Of a DNA stretch of 64,000 nucleotides, positions 17,773 through 27,187 are shown piece by piece (positions within the stretch are counted from its first letter, which is position 1; each line of letters begins with the position of its first letter). The stretch covers positions 70,850 through 134,849 of the forward strand of contig NZ_JBHEBG010000005.1 of the NCBI RefSeq assembly GCF_046557915.1. The letters are read 5' to 3'. The translations under genes and the position numbers were made by a program. The notes beneath the pieces were generated by a model that saw only the letters and a program-made list of their open reading frames with translations, was not told the DNA's origin and did no database searches. The stretch comes from JBHEBG01 sp046557915. Lineage in GTDB: Bacteria > Bacteroidota > Bacteroidia > Flavobacteriales > Flavobacteriaceae.

Positions 17773-18495
17773 ATGACAACACTAGCAAGAATTACAATCG
17801 CGCTTATAATGGCAATAATAATGTCCTCTTGCGCATTCGACATCAATTTTGGAAACGGCAAACAAGGCAATGGCGTTGTTGCCACTGAAGACAGGAAGGT
17901 TACGGAAGAATTTACCGTTGTTTCCGCTTCTGAAGGTCTAGACGTATTTGTAACGCAGGCAGATGATTTCAGTATAGAAGTTGAGGCCGACGAGAATGTA
18001 ATAGACCTAATCGGTACCGATATAAAAAATGGTAGACTACGTATACATGCCATTGAAAACATTGGGAGGGCCACAAAAAAAATATATGTTTCCCTACCAG
18101 AAGTAACCGCCTTGGAAAGTTCTAGCGGATCGGATTTAGTAAGCAGTGCCCCCATCAAAGCGGATAAAATTTCGCTAGATGCCAGCAGTGGTTCGGATCT
18201 GCACGTGGAACTAAATGCCGACGAAGTGGAGGCGGACGCCAGTAGCGGGGCAGACATAAGGATATCCGGGGAAACCGACATTCTTTATGCGAGTGCCAGT
18301 AGCGGTTCGGACATAAAAGCCAAGGATCTTTTAACCAAAACCTGTACTGCAGATGTAAGCAGTGGTGCAGACATTACCGTAAACGTTTCCGAGTCCTTAA
18401 CAGCCGATGCCAGTAGTGGCGGGGATATCTCCTATACAGGTGAGGCTACCGTTCAAAAAAAGAAATCGGCTTCGGGAAGCGTTCATAAATATTAG
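17773..18495 (+). CDS. DUF2807 (head GIN domain) lipoprotein
   Basis: A 240-residue protein with lipobox (MSSC, Cys ~18). The rest is a regular beta-helix-like array with repeated DASSGSD/G motifs about every 20 residues (SSSGSDL, DASSGSDL, DASSGADI, SASSGSDI, DVSSGADI, DASSGGDI), typical of DUF2807 auto-transporter-adhesin head-like domains. It is probably envelope-anchored. It lies 95 nt after PspC and shares its context; a stress-sensing partnership is inferred only. Confidence 0.9.
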   Translation: MTTLARITIALIMAIIMSSCAFDINFGNGKQGNGVVATEDRKVTEEFTVVSASEGLDVFVTQADDFSIEVEADENVIDLIGTDIKNGRLRIHAIENIGRATKKIYVSLPEVTALESSSGSDLVSSAPIKADKISLDASSGSDLHVELNADEVEADASSGADIRISGETDILYASASSGSDIKAKDLLTKTCTADVSSGADITVNVSESLTADASSGGDISYTGEATVQKKKSASGSVHKY

Positions 18496-18542
18496 CAAGA
18501 ATTTTTTTTCAATCTTTAGTTAGTTATAAACCAAATTAGCCC

Positions 18543-18570
18543 AAAACCCGTTGAAAATTCAGCGGGTTTT
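18543..18570 (+). terminator. Rho-independent terminator
   Basis: Stem AAAACCCG / CGGGTTTT with a 12-nt loop, followed by GATTTT. It is placed 47 nt after the DUF2807 stop codon and ends the PadR-PspC-DUF2807 cluster. Confidence 0.75.
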
Positions 18571-18619
18571 GATTTTATAGCTAAGGCGGATTATCTATAT
18601 TCGTACAAACGATTTCAGT

Positions 18620-19630
18620 ATGCATTTGAGCCTCAAAAAGTACGTACTTCCCTTAAAACATACCTTTCGTATTTCTAGAGAGTCTTATGATTTTCAGGAT
18701 ACCCTCATTGTTTGTTTGTCTCACAAAGGAAAGACAGGCTATGGCGAGGCAACTTCCAATCCATATTACCAAATTACATTGGAACTTATGGAGCAAGAAA
18801 TTGAAAATATCCGAGACGAAATAGCGGTCTTTGACCTTACCGACCCGGAAACTTTTCATGCGTTCTTGGTAGCCAAGGGACTTAGCAATTTTGCCATCTG
18901 TGCATTAGACCTGGCGGCCAACGATCTTTATGGAAAACTCATGGAAAAGCCGCTCCATAGGATATGGGGCACCAATCTAGACCATTATCCGGTTTCCAAT
19001 TATACCATTGGTTTGGATACTATAGATAAAATGGTAGCCAAAATGCGAGAAGTTCCTTGGCCAATCTATAAAATAAAGTTGGGCACGGAAAACGATGTAG
19101 CCATCATCAGGGAATTGCGCAAATATTCTAAGGCCGTTTTTAGGGTAGACGCCAATTGCGCATGGGAAGTAGACGAAACCATTGCCAATGCCATTACGCT
19201 TAAGACCCTTGGCGTAGAGTTTATAGAACAGCCCCTAAAGGCCAATAACTGGGAGGGTATGGAAAAGGTAATGCACCAGAGTGTGCTACCCATAATAGCG
19301 GACGAAAGTTGTATCGTGGAATCCGATGTGGAAAAGTGTGGTCTTCATTTCAGTGGTATTAATATAAAACTTACTAAATGCGGTGGGGTTACCCCTGCAT
19401 TACGAATGATAAAAAAAGGCCGGGCCATGGGCATGAAAATTATGGTAGGCTGTATGACGGAGTCTACCGTGGGTATTTCGGCCATAGCCCAGTTACTCCC
19501 CCAACTAGATTACGTGGATATGGATGGGGCCATGTTATTGAAAAAAGACATTGCGAGCGGCGTACAATTGCGGAGCACCGGAGAGGTGGTCTTCCCAACA
19601 CTTGGTGGAAGTGGAATAACCTTATTGTGA
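18620..19630 (+). CDS. L-Ala-D/L-Glu (dipeptide) epimerase, enolase superfamily
   Basis: 336 residues, the normal length for the family. Catalytic and metal residues can be read: the K151-I-K153 motif, metal ligands D177 (RVDAN), E203 (FIEQP) and D228 (IADES), and the second base K250 (NIKLTKCGG). The specificity motif is GCMTEST followed by DMDGAMLL. The family epimerises L-Ala-D-Glu from murein peptides to L-Ala-L-Glu for recycling. Its stop codon overlaps the start of the following PLP enzyme by 1 nt, suggesting coupled translation. Confidence 0.9.
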   Translation: MHLSLKKYVLPLKHTFRISRESYDFQDTLIVCLSHKGKTGYGEATSNPYYQITLELMEQEIENIRDEIAVFDLTDPETFHAFLVAKGLSNFAICALDLAANDLYGKLMEKPLHRIWGTNLDHYPVSNYTIGLDTIDKMVAKMREVPWPIYKIKLGTENDVAIIRELRKYSKAVFRVDANCAWEVDETIANAITLKTLGVEFIEQPLKANNWEGMEKVMHQSVLPIIADESCIVESDVEKCGLHFSGINIKLTKCGGVTPALRMIKKGRAMGMKIMVGCMTESTVGISAIAQLLPQLDYVDMDGAMLLKKDIASGVQLRSTGEVVFPTLGGSGITLL

Positions 19631-20682
19631 TGGCACATTACATTGATTCATTTCCGGGACGCAAGATACTTCTAGACGACAAGGAGTATCACTATTTTGG
19701 GGGAACGGCATATTTAGGACTTCAGACCGATCCGCATTTTCAGGATTTGCTGATTAAAAACATTAGGCAATACGGCACCAACTACGGTTCTTCCAGACAC
19801 TCCAATATCCGAATATCGGTATATACACAAGCGGAAACTTTTTTAGCATCCCTGAGCGGTGCAGAAGCATGCATTACGCTTTCATCGGGTTATTTGGCCG
19901 GACAGTTCGTTAGCAATTTTTTTTACAACAAACAATATGCCCCTTTTTACGCCCCAAACACCCATTCTGCACTATATAGATCCAAAGAGAAGTCCTATAC
20001 AACCTATACCGCGCTTAACATTGCCCTACGCCAGCATCTCTCGAAAAAAAAGAGACAGGCTCCCGTGTTGTTTTTGGATTCCATAGATTTTTCGGGATGC
20101 AATTACCCGGATTTTGAGGGACTACGATCGCTTCCCCTTGAAGATGTGATCCTAGTAGTGGACGACTCACATGGTATAGGTGTGGTTGGACCAAATGGCG
20201 GTGGTGTTTTTCGTCTTTTATCCCCTTTACCCGCTAAGGAACTCATAGTCTGTTGCTCTTTAGGTAAGGGTTTTGGTATACAGGCAGGCGCTGTTTTAGG
20301 AACCAAACAAAGAACAACAGAGTTAACGAACACGCCATTTTTTGGCGGTGCTAGTCCGGCCTCCCCTGCACTGTTGGCGGCATTACTGCAAGGTAAGGGT
20401 ATTTGCTCTCAAAAAAGAAAACTGTTGCAAGCCCATACCAAACTTTTCTTGGGCACCTTAAAAAGTCCTGAAGCATTTAGATATATGGACAACCATCCCA
20501 CATACAGTCATCCCAACTTTGGGCTAACGGACTATCTAATCAAAAATGGTGTCATTACCACCAATTTCAACTATCCGGGAGAAGATGCCTCCTTAGTTCA
20601 TAGAATCGTTTTAAGCGCTGCCCATACCACCGATGACATAGAACGCCTCGTTTATTTAATCAATTTATACGGCACATCATAA
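19630..20682 (+). CDS. BioF/KBL-like PLP-dependent aminotransferase-fold enzyme
   Basis: The start at 19630 (TGATG overlap with the epimerase stop) is preferred; an ORF from 19378 only extends through the epimerase gene in another frame. The 350-residue product has the alpha-oxoamine-synthase fold I pattern: NYGSSRHSN, LSSGYLAG, the cofactor-binding DDSHG (178-182) and the PLP lysine K213 in CSLGKGFG. Family members join amino acids to acyl-CoAs (BioF, KBL, SPT). No biotin genes are nearby. The coupling to dipeptide epimerase suggests a role in amino-acid or peptide metabolism that I cannot name. Confidence 0.85.
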   Translation: MAHYIDSFPGRKILLDDKEYHYFGGTAYLGLQTDPHFQDLLIKNIRQYGTNYGSSRHSNIRISVYTQAETFLASLSGAEACITLSSGYLAGQFVSNFFYNKQYAPFYAPNTHSALYRSKEKSYTTYTALNIALRQHLSKKKRQAPVLFLDSIDFSGCNYPDFEGLRSLPLEDVILVVDDSHGIGVVGPNGGGVFRLLSPLPAKELIVCCSLGKGFGIQAGAVLGTKQRTTELTNTPFFGGASPASPALLAALLQGKGICSQKRKLLQAHTKLFLGTLKSPEAFRYMDNHPTYSHPNFGLTDYLIKNGVITTNFNYPGEDASLVHRIVLSAAHTTDDIERLVYLINLYGTS

Positions 20683-20799
20683 AAAGCGCAATAAAAGATT
20701 TTAAAATTAGAGAAATCTCTTATTAAACGCCCTGAATATTACGGAATTAACAAAAAATATCGTAACTTATTAGTGTTAATAACTCTAAAACACACAGCC

Positions 20800-21246
20800 A
20801 TGAAAAAATTGCTTGGATTGGTTTTTTTGATGTTGATTTTGGTTTCCGCTACCGAAATTACTTCTTCTAAACTACAAACGGAAAATTCCCTTGAAGGTAC
20901 TTGGGAGCTTGTTAATCGCTTTAATTACGATGGGGTAAATGTTACCGATACCATTCTAAATACCAATGGGTATAGACAGGTTAAAATATACAGTAAGGGG
21001 AAAGTTATGTGGACAAGGTATTCCCCGGACGATCCTTCGGAGTGGTTTGGTTACGGAATCTACAAAATTGACGATAACACACTACAAGAACGGTTGGAAT
21101 ATGGGTCTGCAGAAATGATGAAGGTTATTGATACCACTGTTGTATTTGAGTTTGAGCTAGAGTTAGACAAAGACACTTATAAACAAATAACATTGGATGA
21201 AGAAGGTAATAAGACCTTTTCCGAAAATTATAAACGAATAGATTAA
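20800..21246 (+). CDS. Exported lipocalin-like hypothetical protein
   Basis: The ATG at 20800 begins a classic signal peptide (MKKLLGLVFLMLILVSA). The upstream in-frame start at 20773 would put extra residues before it. The 148-residue product has a lipocalin-like core (LEGTWELVNRFNYDG, YSKGKVMWTRYSPDDPSEWFGYGIYKIDDNTLQE...). No lipobox Cys is seen, so it is probably periplasmic or secreted. Its function is unknown. A strong bidirectional terminator separates it from the convergent trxB. Confidence 0.75.
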   Translation: MKKLLGLVFLMLILVSATEITSSKLQTENSLEGTWELVNRFNYDGVNVTDTILNTNGYRQVKIYSKGKVMWTRYSPDDPSEWFGYGIYKIDDNTLQERLEYGSAEMMKVIDTTVVFEFELELDKDTYKQITLDEEGNKTFSENYKRID

Positions 21247-21263
21247 GCCTAATAATCGTATAT

Positions 21264-21296
21264 AAAAAAGCCGCTATTTTCATAGCGGCTTTTTTT
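21264..21296. terminator. Bidirectional rho-independent terminator
   Basis: The perfect stem AAAAAAGCCGCTA / TAGCGGCTTTTTT with the loop TTTTCA lies between two convergent genes, so it can work in both directions. Confidence 0.92.
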
Positions 21297-21319
21297 ATGC
21301 CGTTCAACCTATCTAAGGG

Positions 21320-22291
21320 TTAGGATACTTCCTGTGGCGTTTCTATCGTTGCCAAATACCGCTCAGCATCCAAAGCTGCCATACAACCCGTACCGGCAGC
21401 CGTTACGGCTTGCCTATACTCTTTGTCTTGGACATCTCCACTGGCAAAAACACCAGGCTTGCTTGTTTTGGTAGATTTTCCTTGGGTAATTAAATATCCG
21501 GTATCATCCATTTCTAACTGACCCTTAAATATATCAGTATTGGGTTTATGGCCAATGGCTACAAAGAAACCCGTAATGGCTATTTCTTCTTTTTCACCTG
21601 TTTGGTTGTTTACCATTCTTAGGCCTTCCACTACCTGCTCACCCAATACCTCATCTACTTCTGTATTGTACCGTATTTCTATATTGGGAAGACTATTTAC
21701 TCTATGCTGCATGGCCTTGGAAGCACGCATATAATCCTTTCTAACCAACATAGTGACCTTATTACAGATATTTGCCAGGTAAGAAGCTTCTTCCGCAGCG
21801 GTATCACCGGCCCCAACAATGGCTACATCTTGCCCTTTATAGAAAAAACCGTCACATACGGCACAGGCAGAGACCCCACCACCTTTTAAACGTTCTTCAC
21901 TAGGTATATTAAGGTATTTTGCCGTGGCGCCTGTAGAAATAATAACACTTTCCGCTTCAATAATCTTATTATCGTCTATGGTAATCTTATGGATACCTCC
22001 TACTTCATCGCTAAAATCCACTGCTGTAGCCATTCCAATACGCACTTCCGTACCAAACCTTTCCGCTTGCTGTTGCAGTTGCACCATCATTGTAGGGCCA
22101 TCAACACCCTCTGGATATCCGGGAAAGTTATCTACTTCCGTGGTGGTAGTCAATTGCCCCCCGGGTTCCATTCCTGTATAAAGCACAGGTTTTAGATCGG
22201 CTCGTGCAGCATATATGGCCGCAGTATAGCCTGCAGGGCCAGACCCTATAATCAATGTTTTAACTTTTTCTACTTTTTCGGACATAATCAA
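21320..22291 (-). CDS. trxB: Thioredoxin-disulfide reductase
   Basis: 323 residues; an alternative start at 22285 would drop two. FAD-binding GSGPAGYTAAIYAARADLKPVLYTG is at ~16-40. The redox-active disulfide is C143-A-V-C146. The NADPH-binding GAGDTAAEEASYL follows, and GVFASGDVQDKEYRQAVTAAGTGCMAALDAERYL closes the FAD site. It reduces thioredoxin with NADPH in the cytoplasm. It is monocistronic, with the shared terminator downstream. Confidence 0.96.
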   Translation of the reverse strand: MIMSEKVEKVKTLIIGSGPAGYTAAIYAARADLKPVLYTGMEPGGQLTTTTEVDNFPGYPEGVDGPTMMVQLQQQAERFGTEVRIGMATAVDFSDEVGGIHKITIDDNKIIEAESVIISTGATAKYLNIPSEERLKGGGVSACAVCDGFFYKGQDVAIVGAGDTAAEEASYLANICNKVTMLVRKDYMRASKAMQHRVNSLPNIEIRYNTEVDEVLGEQVVEGLRMVNNQTGEKEEIAITGFFVAIGHKPNTDIFKGQLEMDDTGYLITQGKSTKTSKPGVFASGDVQDKEYRQAVTAAGTGCMAALDAERYLATIETPQEVS

Positions 22292-22430
22292 AATCTTCTC
22301 TAAATTATTTAATGTAAAAGTAGGTTTTTTAGCAAAAAACTTACTTTAATAGTTATCAAAAGTTATTATGGGTATTCAATAAAATTTATGGTTTGCGCAA
22401 GTGTAAGCCCAAAAGCCCTAAAGTCTTTCC

Positions 22431-23597
22431 TTACGGCCGCTTATTTTCTAACATAGCCAGGGTCTTAACCGTTCTAAAGCCAAGGTGTTCCAAGGAAGAA
22501 TCGGTACTGGATCCCATCCTGGCCGATACCCTATAACTGGCACAGTAAGAGGCACTGCACAAAAAAGAACCACCTTTGATTACCTTTTCCTTTGCATACG
22601 GATTGGCTTTATTGTAGGGTTGTTTTGCACCGGTAGGATTCACTGCGGGTCCGTCTTCTTTGTAAAGTTTTGCAAAATAATCTGTATTGTACCAGTCGGA
22701 GGTCCACTCCCACACATTGCCTGCCATATCGTAAAGTCCAAAACCGTTTGGTAAATAACTTTTTACGGTAGCCCTACGCTCAAATCCATCCAGCTTATCG
22801 TTGGAAACAGGAAACAAACCCTCCCAAGTGTTGGCCATCTTAGGAAGTTGGGCATGATCATCGCCCCAATAATATACAGTGTTTTTCATATTTCCCCTAG
22901 CGGCATATTCCCATTCTGCTTCCGTAGGCAATCTACTACCCGCCCATTCGCAATAAGCTTGTGCATCTTCAAAGGAAATATGTACCACCGGATGATCATC
23001 TTTCCCATTAATATCGCTATCCGGTCCGTTGGGATGCCTCCAATTAGATCCAATCGTCCATTTCCACCATTGCGAAAAGTCGTATAGATTGGGTAAAGCT
23101 TCCGGAGTCTTTTTAAAATTTAGAGATCCCGGTTGCATAATAGAATCGTGTGGTTTTGGGGTACCTTCGGGAAGTTGCTTTTTCATCTCCTCCCAGTCTA
23201 TTTCGCGCTCAGCAGTTGTAATATAACCCGTTTCATTCACGAATTTGGCGAACTGTGCATTGGTAACCTCTGTAATATCCATGAAAAAGCCATCTACGGC
23301 CGCTTCGCTAGCAGGCTTCTCGTGGCTCATGGCCATGGTGTCTTGGGCAACCGCACCAAGCTTAAAAGTTCCGCCGGCTATCCAAACCATGCCTTCCGGA
23401 ACGGAGATATTTTCTGGTAGATCCTTTATCAGGTTCAGCGGCACAGGCTTGGTATTAACAAACTCATCCGACGGCTTCGTCGCTTCTTTTTTCTCGTTTT
23501 TACACTGAAAGCAAAGCGCAACAATCAATAGTAATGCAATGTATTTAAGCAGTGAATATATTTGCGTAAAGATCCAACGGTTTGTAATATGCAACAT
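22431..23597 (-). CDS. Formylglycine-generating-enzyme (SUMF1-type) lipoprotein
   Basis: 388 residues. The N-terminal signal has a lipobox (LCFQC, Cys32), predicting an envelope lipoprotein. The FGE-sulfatase domain spans ~65-378 (GMVWIAGGTFKLG, SRLPTEAEWEYAARG, NGFGLYDMAGNVWEWTSDW, KGGSFLCSASYCASYRVSAR). Cysteines C347 and C352 have the C-x4-C spacing of the copper-binding catalytic pair of true FGEs, so it probably converts sulfatase Cys to formylglycine rather than being a non-catalytic relative. A Cys-type sulfatase is encoded at 51940. It is separated from the neighbouring AKR by 132 nt. Confidence 0.9.
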   Translation of the reverse strand: MLHITNRWIFTQIYSLLKYIALLLIVALCFQCKNEKKEATKPSDEFVNTKPVPLNLIKDLPENISVPEGMVWIAGGTFKLGAVAQDTMAMSHEKPASEAAVDGFFMDITEVTNAQFAKFVNETGYITTAEREIDWEEMKKQLPEGTPKPHDSIMQPGSLNFKKTPEALPNLYDFSQWWKWTIGSNWRHPNGPDSDINGKDDHPVVHISFEDAQAYCEWAGSRLPTEAEWEYAARGNMKNTVYYWGDDHAQLPKMANTWEGLFPVSNDKLDGFERRATVKSYLPNGFGLYDMAGNVWEWTSDWYNTDYFAKLYKEDGPAVNPTGAKQPYNKANPYAKEKVIKGGSFLCSASYCASYRVSARMGSSTDSSLEHLGFRTVKTLAMLENKRP

Positions 23598-23729
23598 CGA
23601 TATTTTGGTTTTGGACAGCTAAAATAACCAAAAACAATGTCTATCACCTCCTATTACCCAGTATTTAATACACTTGTATTTCCATTATCAAATATGGATT
23701 CGTTCTATAAAAAATGGCTCTAAAAAGTT

Positions 23730-24653
23730 TCACATATCCGCCAGCAAAGAAACCATTTTAGCCTTGGTCTCCTTGTCTGGTAGTCTACCTATTCCCGCTT
23801 TTAAATTGTCTACCATATGATGTGGTTTGGAAGTACCAGGAATTACTAGGTTTACCGCACTATGCGCCAGAATGTATTTTAGAAAAAACTGTCCCCACGA
23901 ATTTATTTCCTGCTCTTTACACCATGGGGGGAGGCTTTTTCCCCTGGTCTTTCTAAAAAGGGACCCTCCGGCATAGGGTCTATTTATGATTACGGCTACA
24001 CCATGATCATGGGCCGTACCCAAAAGTCGTTTTTCGGCATTTCGTTGATTAATAGAGTAATTGAACTGCACAAAATCTGGTTTCTCGTTTTGGATGAGTT
24101 TTGCCAAGGTCTCATGGGAGGAGTTGGTGTAATGGGTAATTCCCCAATACCTTATCTTTTTCCGCTCTTTCCAATCTTTTAAGGTTTTGATATGTTCTTT
24201 CCAATCAATCAAATTATGTATCTGCATCAGATCCATTTGCGATCTTCCCATATTGTGCATAGATCTTTGCATTTGATCAATTCCGGACTGCCTGCCGCTT
24301 GTCCATACTTTTGTAGCATAGAAAAAATGATCTTGCATCCCCAAGGCCTTGGTTAAATCGCCTACTACACGCTCAGAGCTGCCATACATTGGGGAGCTGT
24401 CTATACATGTGCCGCCATAGTCTTTCATGCACGTTAGTACTTCCTTAAGCCTTGCCCTCGCGGTTTGATCGCTACCTACATCAAAGGATTGCCAAGTACC
24501 CAAGCCTACAATGGGCAGGAGCTCTCCTGATGATGGGATTTTTCTTTTCTTTAAGCCATCTTCGGCATAAGACATTAACGAGGGTGACATAATGGTCCCT
24601 GCCGAAGCGCATAACATTAATTTGGAAGCTTCCCGCCTCGAATATTTTTTCAT
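23730..24653 (-). CDS. Aldo/keto reductase with Tat-like signal
   Basis: A 307-residue AKR-fold protein. The N-terminus MKKYSRREASKLMLCASAGTIM resembles a twin-arginine signal, which would place it outside the cytoplasm. The tetrad is visible: D (IDSSPMYGSSERVVG) with Y, K (FYATKVW) and H (MQIHNL). The cofactor-binding C-terminal part VIPGTSKPHHMVDNLKAGIGRL is present. Substrate unknown. The gene overlaps the upstream transporter gene by 4 nt (ATGA), so the two are an operon. Confidence 0.85.
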   Translation of the reverse strand: MKKYSRREASKLMLCASAGTIMSPSLMSYAEDGLKKRKIPSSGELLPIVGLGTWQSFDVGSDQTARARLKEVLTCMKDYGGTCIDSSPMYGSSERVVGDLTKALGMQDHFFYATKVWTSGRQSGIDQMQRSMHNMGRSQMDLMQIHNLIDWKEHIKTLKDWKERKKIRYWGITHYTNSSHETLAKLIQNEKPDFVQFNYSINQRNAEKRLLGTAHDHGVAVIINRPYAGGSLFRKTRGKSLPPWCKEQEINSWGQFFLKYILAHSAVNLVIPGTSKPHHMVDNLKAGIGRLPDKETKAKMVSLLADM

Positions 24654-25954
24654 CTTTTCGTTTTTATCGTTGATATTTTACTTGATGGTCTACCTTCCGC
24701 ATTTCTGCCCAATTTAAATCCCGTATGCGACCAAAGTGCAATTATGGGCAGTGCTATAATTGCTATGGCCGACAGGCCAAGCCCTAAAGATACCAACCCG
24801 GCAAAAGCCCAGCCCCAAAGTGCGTCTCCCCCTCGGTATACGGCGGTATCGATAAAATTTTTAGCCTTATATTTTTCCTCCCTACTACAGATGGTATACA
24901 ACATTTCCCTAGCCGGACGTAATACCATAAAATTCCCGGCCCGATGCATTATTACCAGTATAGCGATAATTATCAGCATGGTGTTAAAACTCAATGCCAC
25001 AAAGCCAATTCCTATAAGTATGGGCAAACAACAGAGCGATATAGTTAACCCGAATTTTCCAATAATACGTGAGGTTAAAAATAGCTGTCCCCCAATGGCC
25101 AAAACATTGGTAACCAAATCTACTTTGGAAAAATAGGCAATTCTGTGAGATGGAAATTCCATAAGAGTCTCAACAATATGTGCCTGTTCAAAATACAAAA
25201 AAGTAGAGACCCCGGTATACAACAGCATAAATAACACCATTCCTTGCAGATATTTAGAGGTCATTACCAATTTTATACCATCGAGGATGCTATTTTTGGA
25301 TAAAAACGTATCTGAAAAGTTTTGCACGTACCCTTCCTTTTTAGGGTTTTGCCCTGCGCTTATTCGCATAAGTTTTCTAAGGGCAAGCAAGGAAATCAAT
25401 AAGAACGAAGCCGCCACAAGAAACAAGTTTTCAATCGCGGTTTTATGGGATAGCAAATTGGTCACCAAAGGACCAACGATGGCCCCTAAGCTACCCCCGG
25501 CGGCTATTACACCAAACAGGCGTTTGGACTGGTCCATGGTAAAAATATCTACCATAAAACTCCAGAATAACGAAACCGCAAACAGGTTAAAAACACTTAG
25601 CCAAATAAAAAAGACCGCAGGTAATACTTCAATATTCGGCACAAATTTAAAAAGGAGATAAAAGCAGATAATATTAATAATCAGAAACACGTAGGCACTG
25701 CTAAGCACCTTTGCTATCTTAAATTTGGCCGTTGCATATCCGAACAATGGTACAATGACCATCATAGTGGCAAACGTTCCGGTAAATAGCCATTGCATAT
25801 TGATAGCACCATTGGCAACACCCATTTCGTCTCGTAGGGGCCTCAAGATAAAGTAAGAGGCAAGAAGGGTAAAAAAATACAGAAACGCCCACAAAACAAC
25901 CCTACGCTCTGCCTGCGCTATTAAACCGAATCCCTTAAATGTATTTTTGTGCAT
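24650..25954 (-). CDS. MFS-like / nucleotide-transporter-like 12-TM permease
   Basis: I chose the ATG at 25954 (MHKNTFKGFGLIAQAERRVV); the frame extends to 25984. The 434-residue product has about 12 hydrophobic helices. YFILRPLRDEMGVANG near the N-terminus and VLRPAREMLYTICSREEKYKAKNFIDTAVYRGGDALWGW in the second half match the ADP/ATP-translocase-like (Npt/TLC) and MFS-related proteins of Bacteroidota. The substrate is not known. It is co-transcribed with the aldo/keto reductase. Confidence 0.8.
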   Translation of the reverse strand: MHKNTFKGFGLIAQAERRVVLWAFLYFFTLLASYFILRPLRDEMGVANGAINMQWLFTGTFATMMVIVPLFGYATAKFKIAKVLSSAYVFLIINIICFYLLFKFVPNIEVLPAVFFIWLSVFNLFAVSLFWSFMVDIFTMDQSKRLFGVIAAGGSLGAIVGPLVTNLLSHKTAIENLFLVAASFLLISLLALRKLMRISAGQNPKKEGYVQNFSDTFLSKNSILDGIKLVMTSKYLQGMVLFMLLYTGVSTFLYFEQAHIVETLMEFPSHRIAYFSKVDLVTNVLAIGGQLFLTSRIIGKFGLTISLCCLPILIGIGFVALSFNTMLIIIAILVIMHRAGNFMVLRPAREMLYTICSREEKYKAKNFIDTAVYRGGDALWGWAFAGLVSLGLGLSAIAIIALPIIALWSHTGFKLGRNAEGRPSSKISTIKTKR

Positions 25955-26049
25955 GTAGAAGTAATAACCCCCACAAAGTGCCAAGTTTGTCCATTACTTC
26001 CTAAGGGATTCTTAAAAGCAACTGACGCATTTATAAATATGAAAGCTAG

Positions 26050-27126
26050 CTATTGGTCTTTCTTGTATTGGGAAGGTGTGGTGCCGGTCTGTTTTTTAAA
26101 AGCGGCATTAAAAGAAGACAGTGAACTAAATCCGCACTCATAAGCCACTTCCGAAATTTTTATATGCTGAAAATCCGATGACCTAAGCATGGTTTTTGCT
26201 GTTTTGATACGATGGGCATTTATTAGATCGGAAAAGTTGGTAGAAAACCCTTTGTTGATTACGTAAGAGGTTAAATAACTGGGAAAAGAAACGGCTTTGG
26301 AGAGCTTCTCCAAACTAAAGGCATCGTCCAAGTAGGGTTTTTCCTTTTCAAGGAAAGTCGCTATTCTGCGATGTATTCGTTCAAATTCTTTGGGGTCTAT
26401 ATTAATGTTCCGGTACTTGTTTGCGGGCTTTATTTGATTGAATAGTTGATGGTTCAACATACCGAAGAAGGCAATCACATAGATAAAAAGAGCATATATC
26501 ATAGGGCCCGCCATATAAGGCACCAAACCAAGAACGTAATTGGAAAAATAAGCCAATTGTATACTGGCAGCTCCCATCATCAGTAATGCAAGCCAGAGCC
26601 ATTGCTTTCTATCCAAATAAACAGTTAGCTTCTTGCGGTTGATAAAACCATGAACCAATACTGCTAGGGATCCCACGGCATAAACAATTTGATGATAAAG
26701 CAGCGCTGTATAACCTCCAAAATGCCAAAAATTATCCCCGGTTAATCTAAAAAGTAGTAACAGCAGCCCGATTGCCGGTATAAAATGGATATACGCTATT
26801 ACTTTCCATTTTTTGTTGTGTAAAAAGTAATAGAGATATAAAAAAAGAGCTGGTCCGGAAGCGACATGCGCCATAAAACCGAGATTTAAAAACCAGGCAG
26901 GGACAGAATCTAGATACACCCAGGCCAGCGATTTTACTATTCTTAGGGTAATCATTAAAAAGAAAAAAACCAACAGCAGATTGGTAGTGTTCCTTTTCTT
27001 ACCAAAGAAAAGGTAAGCAGACACAAAAAAGCTTTGCACCGCCCCTATGGTGCCTAAAATCAGTTCTACTTCTGTGGATATCCGTAAAACCGAGCTTTCT
27101 TCCTGTTTGGGGAAATTTTTTTTCAA
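26050..27126 (-). CDS. Membrane-bound AraC-family transcriptional regulator
   Basis: 358 residues. The first ~230 contain about seven TM helices (7TM sensor type). The C-terminal ~100 residues are the AraC double-HTH domain (FSLEKLSKAVSFPSYLTSYVINKGFSTNFSDLINAHRIKTAKTML... ISEVAYECGFSSLSSFNAAFKKQTGTTPSQYKK). This architecture is common in Flavobacteria and implies signal input from the membrane. It lies between the gal genes and the transporter/AKR pair on the same strand; its targets are not known. Confidence 0.9.
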   Translation of the reverse strand: MKKNFPKQEESSVLRISTEVELILGTIGAVQSFFVSAYLFFGKKRNTTNLLLVFFFLMITLRIVKSLAWVYLDSVPAWFLNLGFMAHVASGPALFLYLYYFLHNKKWKVIAYIHFIPAIGLLLLLFRLTGDNFWHFGGYTALLYHQIVYAVGSLAVLVHGFINRKKLTVYLDRKQWLWLALLMMGAASIQLAYFSNYVLGLVPYMAGPMIYALFIYVIAFFGMLNHQLFNQIKPANKYRNINIDPKEFERIHRRIATFLEKEKPYLDDAFSLEKLSKAVSFPSYLTSYVINKGFSTNFSDLINAHRIKTAKTMLRSSDFQHIKISEVAYECGFSSLSSFNAAFKKQTGTTPSQYKKDQ

Positions 27127-27187
27127 ACTATTAGCTATTGAATAAGGGAAAGTACTAATTTTTTTAATTCCATTCTAATTCTGTACC

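Noticed and set aside
19378..19629. 84-residue N-terminal extension of the BioF-like enzyme
   Set aside because: It lies entirely within the epimerase gene in another frame; the ATG at 19630 gives the family-like start.
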